A program made the translations under genes and the position numbers. Under the pieces are notes generated by a model, which saw only the letters and a program-made list of their open reading frames with translations, was not told where the DNA came from and ran no database searches. Below are positions 47,237-60,439 of a DNA stretch of 64,000 nt, in pieces. Every line of letters starts with the position of its first letter. Positions within the stretch are counted from its first letter, which is position 1. Location: positions 259,952,229 through 260,016,228 of the forward strand of contig CM051459.1 of assembly GCA_028095005.1 (NCBI GenBank), in the 5' to 3' direction. Source of the DNA: Rhynchospora pubera. Lineage: Eukaryota; Streptophyta; Magnoliopsida; Poales; Cyperaceae.

Positions 47237-47820
47237 AGGCTCCGTTTGGATGCGTTGAGAATAATGTAGGAAGAAAGAAGAAGGGAAGAAATTTATTGGG
47301 AAGAGGTAAATTTATTGGGAAGTGTGTAACTTTTGTGAAGAGTTTGGATGGTTAGAAATAAATTTATTTATGGGGGTTGCTAGTGTCAAACATATAGGAC
47401 ACGTACACTTGTCCAACGCGATGAAATTTTAGTTTTTAAAATTGAAATGGCCGATCCAAACCGCACAAATTGTTCTGTGTTATAAAATCTTCATGGAGAC
47501 CAAATTTTATATTTTTTCAAATTTTTTTACTATTTTTTTGGAATTTTTCAATATGCTCAATCTAAAAAGTTCTGAACCCTTCAATTTTGAAAATTCGAAA
47601 AAAATAGTTAGAAAATATGAAAAAATATAAAATTTGATTATCAAAGATATTTTAATATAGAGATCATATTGAGCGGTTTGGATCGACCGTTTGAAATTTT
47701 AATGTGCTACGTTTGGATCGTGTTTAACGTCCTATATGTTTGATTCTAGCATTACTCTTTATTTATAAAAAGTGGTTATTCCTTATTCTTTATTCGGGAA
47801 GAAGCCATCCAAACGGAGCC
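47237..47820. mobile_element. GGCTCCGTTTGGATG-family MITE split by a later MITE
   Basis: Outer ends GGCTCCGTTTGGATG and CATCCAAACGGAGCC are perfect inverted repeats. The interior matches the copy at 36359..36506 (GTGAAGAGTTTGGATGGTTAGAAATAAATTT). It is interrupted by the element at 47372..47757. Confidence 0.8.
47372..47757. mobile_element. Nested MITE, 9-bp TSD TTTATTTAT
   Basis: TTTATTTAT lies at 47363..47371 and 47758..47766. The ends share CTAG and TCAAACATATAGGAC in inverted orientation. The interior folds back (GAGACCAAATTTTATATTTT against AAAATATAAAATTTGATTAT) and shares that core with the MITE at 2385..2833. Confidence 0.85.
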
Positions 47821-47957
47821 ATAGAGAATGATACCCCATACAGCCATACCACAAACAACACAAGCATCCACTCCCCCCAGTCACTTACATTTCCTGTATT
47901 CTATTTTGTACCTAATCTTGCACAAGCACAAAATAAATTAGCTGTAAGGTGTCGAAT

Positions 47958-50846
47958 CTAGAAGGAAAGCTGGTTGTAATATTCATCATCATCAAATTTG
48001 AACCACTTCTTCTCAACATCTTTTAAGTAATCCAAAAGCATAATCACGACAAAAAGGAAGAAGCCGCCTGATGACTTTCCAAATCCTCCACCTCCGCCGC
48101 CACCTCCACCGCCGCCTCCACGGTAGGGAGGAAATCCCCCGCCCCCTTGGTAAAGTTTAGGCTCCATCACCTTGCCTGAACAAACAAACAGATTACTGAA
48201 CTGAATACTTCTTACATAAGAGGCTGTTCTTATGACATATTTTAAGCACTTCTATCAGAGAAACTATGAATTGTCAATACAAACTGCTACAAAATCAGTT
48301 CAGATCATATCACAAAGTATACTTTTCAAGAAAATAATTCAATTTGTTGGTGCAGGGCTATGTCGTGTGGTAGCATGCATGTAGAAAATGAACCAAGTTA
48401 GATTTGCTCTTTATGATGTCAAGAGACCCAAACAAAAAAAATAATGAATCGGCGTGGTAAACAAAGTTATTAAGTTTTCAGCCCTGAGAACTTATAAAAA
48501 AACTAAGTCATATTTAATTGCATAACCAGGAAAACCTCAGCTATTTGCAATAAAAGTAAGCTTGAGGTAACAAAATAAAGAACAACAATTTACCACCTTA
48601 GGTTTTTATCCTAGATCAATCTAAATCTTCATTATGCTGTATAAGACCACTGAAAATTGAAATCACTTTTTGAAACATGCAACATGTAGTCAATCTCATC
48701 ATTTTATAGAAAGATTATGTGTCAATAAGATATGCTTATGAAGTTGGATTTCAAAATTTAACTTTTAAACGACTGTCAACGTTGCTAAAATAAATAGTTG
48801 CATAGTGACCCTTCCTCTTTTCACAAAGCTAAAAGCTAATCAGAGAAATATACCTGAAACAGGCCCATTAGGAATGCGGGTCGACTTCCTCTCAACAGTT
48901 TGTGCTTGAGTAGCACCAGCGGCAGCCTACAAAATTGGGAAAAAATTATTGTCAATAACAATGCTTGGATGATTACAACTACATGTATGATGTATCTATG
49001 CCTTTATTTTCCCTTGATTTCATTTACTTCGTAATCATTTTCTTACTTTGCCCTCTTGAGAAAAAAAAGTAGACAAGAGAAACCTCTCGACAAAATACCA
49101 GCAAACCAAACCCTCAATCAGAGGACCTAGACAGCAGATGGCATTCTTATACAATCTGACAGGTGCTGCTGCTTGTGATATAACTCTTTGTATTGGAAAA
49201 ACTTCTATGGCAGGAGAAAAAAGTTTTACCAGTACAGTGGCTCGTAACCTAGCTTTACGAGGAATTGCTCTCGCAAATGGAACTGCACTTGGACTTGAAG
49301 CATTGCGTGCTAGAATTTTCCTAGTACCTATATGTGTTAAGATGGATAATCCTCAGTAAAACATACCATTTTAAAAAATGCAACGCAAAAGATTTATTAT
49401 AAACAAGTAAATCATACATAAAGCTGAAGGTAATGATGAGGGTAACATATGTCTCAGATTACTTGCATGTTTTACATTAGAAAGAAAACACGGACTAAAT
49501 CTGATAAAGCAAACGTTTCAATACAATTAAGAACCATACGTCGCATCAGACTTTGCATGATAAGATTACCAATAAAAAGTATGACCTAGGCAAGTAACAC
49601 AAAAGGCCTACCAGGCAAGTTAACATTCTAGTAAGGTATAATTAGCCCATTCCTAAATAACCATATTCAAATAAGACATAGCTTTTTTTATTTACCTTGA
49701 TAGCAACTTAAACTACTAATTTAAAAAAGATTTAAACATTTCAATACTGCCTTTACCTTCTAATCTCCTGAGGGGAATCACAGGTAACGCTGGAGATACA
49801 CATGGTGCCACTAATGCATTTGCAATAGATGACCTGAACAGTTAAAAATAAATTCAGTTGAAGAAAATAAACTTTGAAGCCTTGTTACAAGGAGGACAGT
49901 TTGAATAATTTAACTCTTTGGAAGTGCGTAGTATTTTCATGCAGTGGATTCCATCTTTATGAATAAGGCAGTTAACAAGACCAAATAAAAAGCTTAGATG
50001 ATCAGCCATTTATTCCTTTGATTTCTACAAACCGCAGAAACAAGAAGATGACCATGCCCTCAGCCATGGTCTTAGTCTAAGCCTTTTATTCCAAACAAGT
50101 TGGGGTAGGCTAGAAATGACACCCCGACCCTGGTCATTTCTTGTATATATGGCTGAATTTTTACGCTGGCTCGCCAAGCCTATCGCAAGCATGCGGGCTT
50201 GAACCCTGAATCTCTTAGAAGAGAGCCAAGTGCTCTTACCACCTGAGCTACTAACCACATGCGCCCTCAGCCATGGTCTGTTTAGAAAATTAAATTTTCC
50301 TTTATGATTACATAACACCACGCACCAAGATACATAAATTGGTAAAAACACGGCCATCAATGAAAACCCACCACAATCACCAGTTTCTACTGCTAGTAAA
50401 ATTTCACCATTTCAATTCCCCAATTTCAATCCACCACATAGTGAGAAAAAGAAAGAAGGAAAACTGGTATTTCATTGGATTGGCCATGGCTGGCCACCGT
50501 GCTTACCACGGCTGAGCCCAAGAGGCAAGAGCACACAAAAATGGCTCGTTTTCATTATCAGCGACCAAGTAACCTAAGCATGCCTATACTTACTTCGCCT
50601 AATTACTCAAATTTCGATTTAATTTCATTTTTAGGAATCAAAAGGAAAGTTCGAAGAATTTGCAAATTATAAGATACCACAATAAAATTAGCAATTATCC
50701 TCCCATATTTCAACAAAAAGAATACAACCAAACTTCCAATTAATCCACAGATATAAATGTTCGACGCACTTTGGCCTCGAAAAGGTACAAAACAAAGTCT
50801 AAATTGAGGAAATTAAGTATAAATAAGAAAAATCCTAGACTTACAT
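47958..50846 (-). CDS. Chloroplast-type glycine-rich single-span membrane protein (149 aa)
   Basis: Five exons (minus): 50845 to about 51040 (leader; only the AT of the start codon, 50845..50846, is coding), 49757..49833, 49230..49309, 48854..48926, 47958..48175. Phases agree: 450 bp. The start codon is split AT|G by the first intron. Residues 1-~55 are rich in Ala, Ser, Arg and Pro with one acidic residue, like a plastid transit peptide. Then VERKSTRIPNGP, a 12-Gly run (97-108), one hydrophobic span GGFFLFVVIMLLDYL (~114-128) and an acidic tail. I cannot name the family or function. A thylakoid or envelope location is inferred from the transit-like N-terminus. Exon 3 has tandem acceptors 11 nt apart; only the downstream one keeps the frame. 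Confidence 0.82.
50073..50262 (-). mobile_element. tRNA-derived SINE (Au-like), copy 2, 17-bp TSD
   Basis: GCCCTCAGCCATGGTCT flanks it at 50056..50072 and 50263..50279. A box TAGTAGCTCAGGTGG is shortened to TTAGTAGCTCAGGTGG context; B box GGTTCAAGCCC is intact. It lies in the first intron of the glycine-rich protein gene, in the same orientation as the gene. Confidence 0.93.
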
Positions 50847-51147
50847 GTTCTTCTGTGTACCCGAAAGAACAGCTAATAAGCAATTCAGTTCTCTTTGTCC
50901 TTGACGCTCTCCTCCTCTTAAAGGATAATCTTCTCGGTTCTTCCCCTTTTCGTTCAAGAAAGGAGGCGGAGGAGAGAAAGAGGGAAAGGATTTGGTAGAA
51001 ACCGACTTTTTAATGTTCTCGAAATTTCTATTCGGATTCGGACCCAATAAATTTGTATATCGGATCCATCAGTTTCCGTAAACGGAGGCCCAAGTCAGAT
51101 GGTTCTGGAAATTAAAGATTTTTGGGCTCGGCGGATAAAACTGCGAT

Positions 51148-51802
51148 TAGGCTGAAAACGGTAGCCGTTTCAACCGTTCTTTCGTTTCGTTTCGTTCAGA
51201 ACGAAACAGTAACGGATAAGGATTTCAGTTTCGTTTAAGGAACGGAACAACTAACGCAAATAGAAATATTGTTTCGTCTCAGAACGGAACAATTAGTGAA
51301 ACTGGTACGTTTCGTGGTCGTTTATTTCGCGTATTTCGTCAAAAAAAATTTTCATGGTTTTATTATTAGATTGCAGAGGATCTCAACGGAGAAACGAGTA
51401 AAATTAGATTTTTGCAGCTCGCTCCGTCATTTCTCTGCCGAACACAGTCACATCTATCTTTCTCGCCTCTGCACCACCCAGTACAATCACCGTTGAGAGC
51501 GAGAGGTGATGATGGTGCCTCCTCCCCCTTTCCCGCGTGACCTAACATATCATTTTTCTATCTCCGTTTCATACAAAATGCAGAATAGTTTATTTTCTTG
51601 CATCTTAATAAAAATGCAAAACAGTTAGGTAGTCAAAGTCGGTTATAACCGTTTTGATCGTTCCCATCAATGAAACGATCAACGCAACATTTGTTAAACG
51701 AATGCAACAATCAACGCAATAAATACAAAAATTTCGTGCATCAGTGCAATGGTTAACGAAAATGACCATTTTTGTGGTCGTTTTCCACGTTATGCACCCC
51801 TA
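51148..51802. mobile_element. hAT-like element, 8-bp TSD ACTGCGAT
   Basis: ACTGCGAT lies at 51140..51147 and 51803..51810. Ends TAGGCTGAAAACGG and (reverse complement) TAGGGGTGCATAACG. The interior is full of TTTCGTT/AACGAAA motifs. No transposase. 655 bp. It lies upstream of the glycine-rich protein gene. Confidence 0.85.
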
Positions 51803-51810
51803 ACTGCGAT

Positions 51811-52989
51811 ACATTATCGGAAATGATATCATCCAGCGATCCAACGCCCAGGTCCAGTTTCACGCGCTAACATCATCCGCACGACGTCAGCATGTCGTGG
51901 ACTAATTGATGTTTCAAGAGATGAGATAATTGTTGAACAATTTTTTGAATTAAATACAACAAGGAATAGGTTAATTTACGTTAAGCGTTCAGTTTGATAT
52001 ATTTATAAAGTGATATATTAATAATTTTGCATCTCTTTTTTCGCGCATTCAGCCGTCAAATTTGAAAAAAGTACATAAATGTTTAGTATTTTATTAGAAC
52101 AAGGGATGATTTAACATACGTTATATATTCGATTTGATATCTTCGTAATATAACAATCACTAGTACAAAAATAAAATATTAATATGATCCATAAAAAATA
52201 ATAATAATATGATCCCTAATACATCATGATCAGACTTAACAATCTAAAGCAATACAAATTGTAACCAATCCACAAGATAACACCATCACAATTCATACAA
52301 ATATTAGGACACATGTTCAGTTTGTTAAAAATCTAATGTTTGTGAAGAATGAACACACATCGCCACAACAACTTGATCGAAGCGCAACCCAAACCTGCGT
52401 AATATGAATACAAATATATATGTAAAGTGTTAACGACATGATCCCTTAATTTGAAAAATAGATCACAATTTAATACTAAATAATCATTTCAAGCAACTTT
52501 ATGCAGAAAATAGTTTCTGACAGTGAAATATAAGATGATCCCTTACGTCATTTAACACAACATTTTCAATATCTAACACATCCTTTATGCAAAATTTGAA
52601 GTAAACATTTGCACAGGTAATCCCTAGATGCATGCAAGATGAACATTTAGGAAAACTAAATTAACCTTTACAAAACTAAGATGAACAAATAAGAATGTGA
52701 CGAATATGAATTAAATATGAATAAAAAATTTTCAAAATATGACAGCAATTGAATTGAATATGAATTAAACTACTGGATGCTCAATTAATTGTCAAAATAA
52801 GTGTAAGTATTAAAGAAAAAGATTAATTAAAAATCAGAAATGGTGAATGCGAGACGGAATGAGAAAAATACCAAAGGCAAATGTGTATTCTGCGATCGAC
52901 ATGTTCAAATGGTAGAGAGAGATCGCCTTGTCACTGATTTGCCATTAACGGCTTGAATCAGAGAGGGAATCAGCGAAAGAGGTTCTGGT
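51811..52989. other. AT-rich intergenic DNA
   Basis: No recognised gene. On the minus strand there is a donor-like TTTG/gtattt near 52872 and an acceptor-like acgcag at ~52397, so it might be the intron and 3' exon of a transcript starting near 53150. This is speculative. Confidence 0.3.
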
Positions 52990-53145
52990 CTATGTGGAGA
53001 GGATGTGGGTTATAATCGTGAGCGCGCAAAGCAAGTCGATGTCGGAGGCGGAGCGGAAGATGAAGAGAGGTGAGGAGGCGGCCGTCGCCGCCGTCAACAA
53101 TCGGAGATCGGAGTAGAACAACTCGGCTTTGAGATACTTCACCAT
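52990..53145 (-). CDS. Possible small ORF (51 aa), unknown
   Basis: ATG in good context (aaccATGG) at 53143..53145 and stop at 52990..52992. The peptide starts MVKYLKAELFYSDLRLL, has an Ala/Ser-rich middle and a hydrophobic end. This stretch is clearly more GC-rich than its surroundings, which favours a real exon, but I recognise no family. Confidence 0.3.
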   Translation of the reverse strand: MVKYLKAELFYSDLRLLTAATAASSPLFIFRSASDIDLLCALTIITHILST

Positions 53146-53410
53146 GGTTTTCTTTTTTATGGAATTGGGTCTGGAAGGATGTGAATGGAGAAGAGAGAGA
53201 GAGTGAGAGAATTGTTCTTATTGGTGGGTTTGAAAGGAAAAAAAAAACAAAATCCGTGGATTTTGTTCTGATTAGTAAGAGGTTTGAGCCACAGATCGAT
53301 GAGTTGGCACGTCACATGGATATCATGTGCGAAGCAGGAATGGATGGAAAATATAAGGATGGTAAACACCAATTATTGTACATTATACAAATTAGGGATT
53401 CGGATGTGAT

Positions 53411-53590
53411 TAGGGCTGAAAACGAAAGTCGTTTCGACCGTCCGACCATTTCGTTTCGGACGTGCAAATATAAATTTGTTTCGTCTATGAAACGAAACGA
53501 TTAACGAAATCGCGATCATTTATTTTGTTTGTTTCGTTTTGCATTTGACGCGTATGATATTATAGAATTGCAGAGAGGACGAGGTAAACC
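53411..53590 (+). mobile_element. Left part of a second copy of the 51148 hAT-like element
   Basis: TAGGGCTGAAAACGAAAGTCG and the following TTTCGTT-rich text match the left end of 51148..51802, including TTGTTTCGTCT and the GCAGAG(A)GGA region. I could not find its right end, so it is truncated or merged with later repeats. Confidence 0.6.
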
Positions 53591-54117
53591 TAATCCTTAC
53601 CCTCTGCGTCGTTCACCCTCTTCTCTCTTTCTCTCTTAGCTAACCTACCTCCGTCTTCTCTTTTTCTCTATCGCTCTCGCCACCTCTTTCTTCCCTCACT
53701 CAAACCCCAGAGAGACACCTTCTCCTTCTCTACTCGATCACTCACCTCACCAAATCCTTTACTCACCTCCCTCTTTCTCACTCGACTCTACAAACCCTTT
53801 CCTTCTTTCTCACTCGACTCCACAAAACCTTTCGCCAAACTCCTTCCCTCTTTCACTGTTTGCCTCACTCAACTCACATTCCATGTTCCTCTCTCTCTCC
53901 CCCTCTCACTTCTCTGCTCAAACCCCCCCCCCCCTCAAAGGCACAGCCGCATAGAGCACCCTCTTCCTCGTCAAGTCACACTGGGCACCGACCTTTGACA
54001 ACCCATTCTTGAGAAAACTGAGGAAGAAAAGAGAGGAAATGGAAAAGGCTCTAGCGTCCGCTGTTGCTTAGAATCCAGTCGGGAAAAATCTTTTCTAGTT
54101 TCTCTGTTGCTTAGAAT
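53591..54117. repeat. CT-rich low-complexity DNA before the satellite
   Basis: Pyrimidine-rich, with TTTCTCACTCGACTC(T/C)ACAAA repeated (~53774 and ~53807) and CTGTTGCTTAGAATCC repeated at 54060 and 54104, at the satellite boundary. Confidence 0.6.
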
Positions 54118-57100
54118 CCGTTTGAGAATTTTAATCATTTTTGGATTCATTCTAAATCATTTGACCACATGAATCAAAATTAAAACTCTTTATAATGTCT
54201 AGAATATGATTCAAATGTTATTTATTCAAAAAGATTGGATTATACACGGAAATTACGGATATAAATTCCAAATAATGCAATAATGAGAATAGTTTGGGCA
54301 TTTCAATCGTTTCTGGATCCATTCTAAATCATTTGATCACAATAATCTACATTTAAACTCTTTATACATTCTAGAATAAGACTCATATGCTATTTTTTTT
54401 AAAAAGATTAGATTATACATTGTAATTACACATATAAAGTGCAAATAACGCAATTTTGAGTTATCGTTTGAGCATTTCAATCATTTCTGGATTCATTCTA
54501 TGTCCTTTGATCGTAATAATCTGATTTAAACTCATTACACTCTCTATAATATAATTCATATGTTATTTATTGAAATAGATTGGATTATACAAGGTAATTA
54601 CGCATGTAAGTTGCAAATAATTCAATTCGGAGCATCGTTTGAGCATTTCAATCGTTTTTGGATTCGTTTTAAGTCATTTGATCACATCAACCTACATTCA
54701 AACTCTTTATAGTGTCTATAATATGATTCATATGTTTTTTTTTTCAAAAAGGTTGGATTATACATGGTAATTACGCATATAACGTGCAAATAATGTAATT
54801 ATGAGAATAGTTTAAGCATTTCAACCATTTTTGGATTCATTCTGTGTCATTTGATCACAATAATCTACATTTAAGCTTGTTACAAAGTTTAGAATATGAT
54901 TGATATATAATTAATTCAAAAATATTTGATTATACATCGTATTACGCATATAAAGTGCAAATAATTCAATTCTGAGAATTGTTTGAGAATTTCAATCATT
55001 TCAGGATTCATTTTAAGCCATTTGATCACAATAATCTATATTTAAACTCTTTATACTGTCTAGAATATGATTCATGTATTTTTTATTCAAAAATATTAGA
55101 ATATACATGGTAATTTCGCATATAAAATGCAAAAAATGCAATTCTGAGCTTCGTTTGACAATTTCAATCGTTTCTGGATTCATTCTAAGTCATTTGATCA
55201 CAATAAAGTACATATAAACTCTTTATATTGTCTAATATATGATTCATATGTTATTTATTCCAAAATATTAGATTATACATGGTAACTACGCTCATAAAAT
55301 GCAAATAATGCTATTCTGAGCATCGTTTGAGTATTTCAATTCTTTATGAATTCATTCTAATTCATTTGATCACAATAATCTCCTTTTAAACTCTTTATAC
55401 TGTCTAGAATATGTTTCAAAATGTATTTATTAAAAAATATTGGATTATGCAAGGTAATTACACATTTAAAGTGCAAATAATGCCATTTTGAGCATCGTGC
55501 GAGCATTTCAATCGTTTCTGGATTTATTCTAAGTCATTTGATCACAATAATCGACATTTAAACTCTTACAGTCTATAATATGATTCATTTGTTATTTATT
55601 AAAAAATATTGGTGTATACACGGTAATTACGCATATAAAATGTAAATAATAAAATTCTGAGAATCGTTTGAGAATTTCAATCGTTTCAGTATTAATTTTA
55701 AGTCATTTCATCAGATTAAGCTGCATTTAAACTCTTTATACAGTCTAAAATATTATTCAGATGGTATTTATTCAAAATGATTGGATTCTATATGGTAATT
55801 ACGTATATAAAGTGCAAATAATGCAATTTTAAGAATTGTTTCTAGATTTATTCTAAGTCATTTGATCACGATAATCTACACATAAACTCTTTGTACTGTC
55901 TAGAATATGATTCATATGTTATTTATTCAAAAAGATTGGATTATACATGGTAATTACGCGTATTAAAATGCATATAATGTAATTCTGAGCATCGTTTGAG
56001 CATTTCAATCGTTTCTGGATTCATTCTATGTCATTTTATCACAATAATATACATTTATACTCTTTATACTGTCAAGAATATAATTCATATACTATTTATT
56101 AACAAATATTGGATTTTACATGGTAATTATGCACATAAAGTGCAAATAATGAAATTCTGAGAATTGTTTGAGCATTTCAATCATTTCTGGATTCATTCTA
56201 AGACATTTCATCACAATAATCTACATTTAAACTCTTTACATTGTCTAGAATGTAATTCATATGTTATTTATTCAAAATGACTGGATTATACAAAGGAAAT
56301 TAAGCATGTAAAGTGCAAATAATTCAATTTGAGCATCGTTTGAGCATTTCAATGGTTTCAGATCCATTCTAAGTCATTTGATCACAATAAACTAAATTGA
56401 AACTCTTTATTATTTCAAATAGATTGAATTATACATGGTAATTACGCACATAAAGTGCAAATAATGCAATTCCGAGCATCCTTTCAGCATTTCAATCATC
56501 TGTGGATTCATTCTATGTCATTTGATCGCAATAATCTAAAGTTAAACTCATTACATTGTCTTGAATATAATTCATATGTTATTTATTAAAAAATTATACA
56601 AGGTAATTACGCATGTAAAGTGCAAATAATTCAATTCGGACAATGTTTGAGCATTTCAATGGTTTCTGGATCAATTCTAAGTTATTCGATCACAATACTT
56701 TACATTTAAATCCTTTATACGGTCTAGAAAATGATTCATATGCTATTTTTTCAAAAAGATTGGATTATACAATGTAATTACGCACATAAAGTGCAAATAA
56801 TGCAATTCTGAGCATCCTTTGAGCATTTCAATCATTTGTGGATTCATTCTACATCATTTGATCATAATAATCTAAAGTTAAACTCATTACATTATCTTAA
56901 ATATAATCATATGTTATTTATTCAGAAATACTGGATTATACAAGGTAATAAGGCATGTACAGTGCAAATAATTCAATTCTGAGCATCGTCTGAGCATTTC
57001 AATTGTTCCTGGATTTGTTCTAAGACATTTCATCACAATAATCTACATTTAAAACTCTTTACACAGTCAAGAATATAATTTATATGTTGTCTATTTAAAA

Positions 57101-60100
57101 TGATTGGATTATAAAAGGTAATTACGCATGTAAAGTGCAAAAAATTCAATTCAAGAATCGTTTGAGCATTTCAATGGTTATCTATTTAAACTCTTTATAC
57201 TGTCTAGAATAAGATTAATATGGTATTTCTTTAAAAAGATTAGTTTCTACAAGGAAATTACGCATATAAAGTGCAAATAATGCAATTCTACGTACCGTTT
57301 TGGCATTTCAATCGTTTCTGGATTCATTCTAAGTCATTCGATCACAGTAATCTACATCTAAACTCTTTATATTGTCAAGAATATGAGTCATGTTTTATTT
57401 ATTCAAAAGGATTGGATTATATATGTTAATTACGCATATAAATTGGAAATAATGTTATTCGGAGCATCGTTTGAGCATTTCAATCGTTTCTGGATTCATT
57501 CTATGTCATTTGATCACAATTATCTACATTTAAACTCTTTATACTGTCTAGATTATGATTCATATGCTATTTATTCAAAAAGATTGGATTATACTTGGTA
57601 ATTACACACATAAAGTGCAAATAATGCAATTGTGAGCATCGTTTGAGCATTTCAATCATTTCTGGATTCATTCTAAAACATTTGATCACAATAATCTAAT
57701 TTTAAACTCTTTACACTGTCTAAAAATAATTCATATGATATTTTTTTAAAAAAGATTGGATTCTACTTGGTAATTACGCATATCATGGACAAAAAATGCA
57801 ATTCTTAGCATAGTTTGAGCATTTCAATCGTTTCTGGATTCATTTTAAGTCATTTGATAACAATAATCTACATTTAAGCACTATATATTGTCTAGAATAT
57901 GATTCATACGTAATTAATTCAAAAATATTTGATTATACATGGTATTACGCATATAAATTGCAAATAATGCCATTCTGAGCATCGTTTGAGCATTTCAATA
58001 GTTTCGGTATTCATTCTAAGTCATTTCATAACAATAATCTACATTTAAACTCTTTATACGTCTATAAAATGATTTGTATGTTATTTATTCAAAAAGATTG
58101 AATAATATAGGGTAACTACGCATATGAAGTGCAAATAATGCAATTCTGGGCATCGTTTGAGTATTTCAATCGTTTCGGGATCCATTCTAAGTAATTTGAT
58201 CACAATAATCTACATTTAAACTCTTTATACAGTTTAGAATATTATTAATATGGTATTTATTAAAAAAGATTGAATTTAGGGTAACTACGCATATGAAGTG
58301 CAAATAATGCAATTCTGGGCATCGTTTGAGTATTTCAATCGTTTCGGAATCATTGTAAGTAATTTGATCACAGTAATCTACATTTAAACTCTTTATACAG
58401 TTTAGAATATGATTAAGATGGTATTTATTCAAAAAGATTGCATTATCCATGGTAATTAGGCATATAAAGTGCAAATAATGCAATTCTGAACATCATTTGA
58501 GCATTTCAATCGTTTATGGATTCATTCAATGTCATTTGAACACAATAATCTATATTTAAACTCTTCATAAAGTCTAAAATATGAGTCATGTGGTATTTTT
58601 TCAAAAACATTGGATTCTACTTGGTAATTACGCATATCAAGTGCAAATAATACAATTTTGAGCTTCATTTGAGGATTTCAAACGTTTCTGGATTCATTTA
58701 AGACATTTGGTCACAATAATCTATATTTAAACTCTTTATACTGTCTAGAATATGATTAATGTGTTATTTATTAAAAAATATTAGAATATAATTGGTACTT
58801 ACCCATATAAAATTCAAATAATAAAATTATGAGCATCGTTTGAGCATTTCAATCATTTTTGGATTCATTCTGTGTCATTTGATCACAATAATCTACATTA
58901 AGCTTGTTATAAAGTCTAGAATATGATTCATATATAATTAATTCAAAAATATTTGATTATACATCGTATTACGCATATAAAGTGCAAATAATGCAATTTT
59001 GAGCGTCGTTTGAGAATTTCAATCATTTCTGGATACATTCTAAGTCATTTGATCACAAGAATCAACATTTAAACTCTTTATACTGTATAAAATATGATTA
59101 ATATGTAATTTATTCAAAAAGATTTGATTATACATCATATTACGCATATAAAGTGCAAATAATGCAATTCTGAGCATCGTTTGAGCATTTCAATCGTTTC
59201 TGGATTCATTCTAAATCAAGATCACATTAATCTACATTTAAACTCTTTATAATGTCAATAATTTGATTCAAATATTATTTATTCAATAAGATTGGATTAT
59301 ACAAGGCAATTACGCATATAAATTACAAATAATGCAATTTTGAGTATCTTTTGAGCATTTCAATCATTTCAGGATTTGTTCTAAGTCATTTGATCATATT
59401 AACCTACATTCAAACACTTTATAGTGTCTATATTTTGATTCATATGTTATTTTTTCAAAAAGATTGGATTATACTTGGTAATACACATATAAAGTGGAAA
59501 TAATGCAATTCTGAGAATCGTTTGAGCATTTCAATCGTTTCTGGATTCATTATAAGACATTTGGCCACAATAATCTAAATTTAAACTCTTTACACATCTA
59601 GAATATAATACATATACTATTTTTTTTAAAAAAAATTGGATTATACATGGTAATTACTCATATAAATTGCAAATAATGCAATTCTAAGCATCGTTTGAGC
59701 GTTTCAATCATTTTTAGATTCATTCTATATCATTTGATCGCAATAATCTAAATTCAAACTCATTACACTCTCTAGAATATAATTTATATGCGATTATACA
59801 AGGTTATTACGCATGTAAAGTGCAAATAATTCAATTCTGAGCATCGTTTGAGCATTTCAATCATTTCTGGATTCGTTCTAAGTCTGTTGATCACATTAAC
59901 CTACATTCAAACTCTTTATAGTGTCTATAATTTGATTAATATGTTATTTATTCGAACAGATTAGATTATACATGGTAATTACGCATATAAAATGCAATAA
60001 TACAATTATGAGCATTGTTTGTGCATTTCAATCTTTTCTGGATTCATTCTGTGTCATTTGATCACAATAATCTGCATTTATGCTCTTTATAAAGTCTAGA

Positions 60101-60439
60101 ATATTTTACATATGGTATTTATTCAAAAACATTGGATTTTACATCGTAATTACGCATATCAAGTGCAAATAATGCAATTCTGAGCATCATTTGAGCATTT
60201 TAATCGTTCCTGGATTCATTTTAAGCCATTTGATCACAATAATCTACAGTTAAATTCTTTATACTGTCTATAATATGATTCATGTGTTATTTTTTAAAAA
60301 ACATTAGAGTAAACATGGTAATTACGAATATAAAATGCAAATAATGTAATTCTGAGCATCGTTGAGCATTTTAATTGTTTGTGGATTCATTATAAGTCAT
60401 TTGATCACAATAATCTACATTTAAACTCTTTATACTGTC

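Noticed and set aside
49138..49359. 73-aa plus-strand frame over the glycine-rich gene
   Set aside because: Antisense shadow of exon 3 of that gene.
57383..57601. Open frames of 60-98 aa inside the satellite (also 58187..58483, 61895..62086, 63374..63586)
   Set aside because: They follow satellite monomers and recur with the monomer period; no codon signal or domain.
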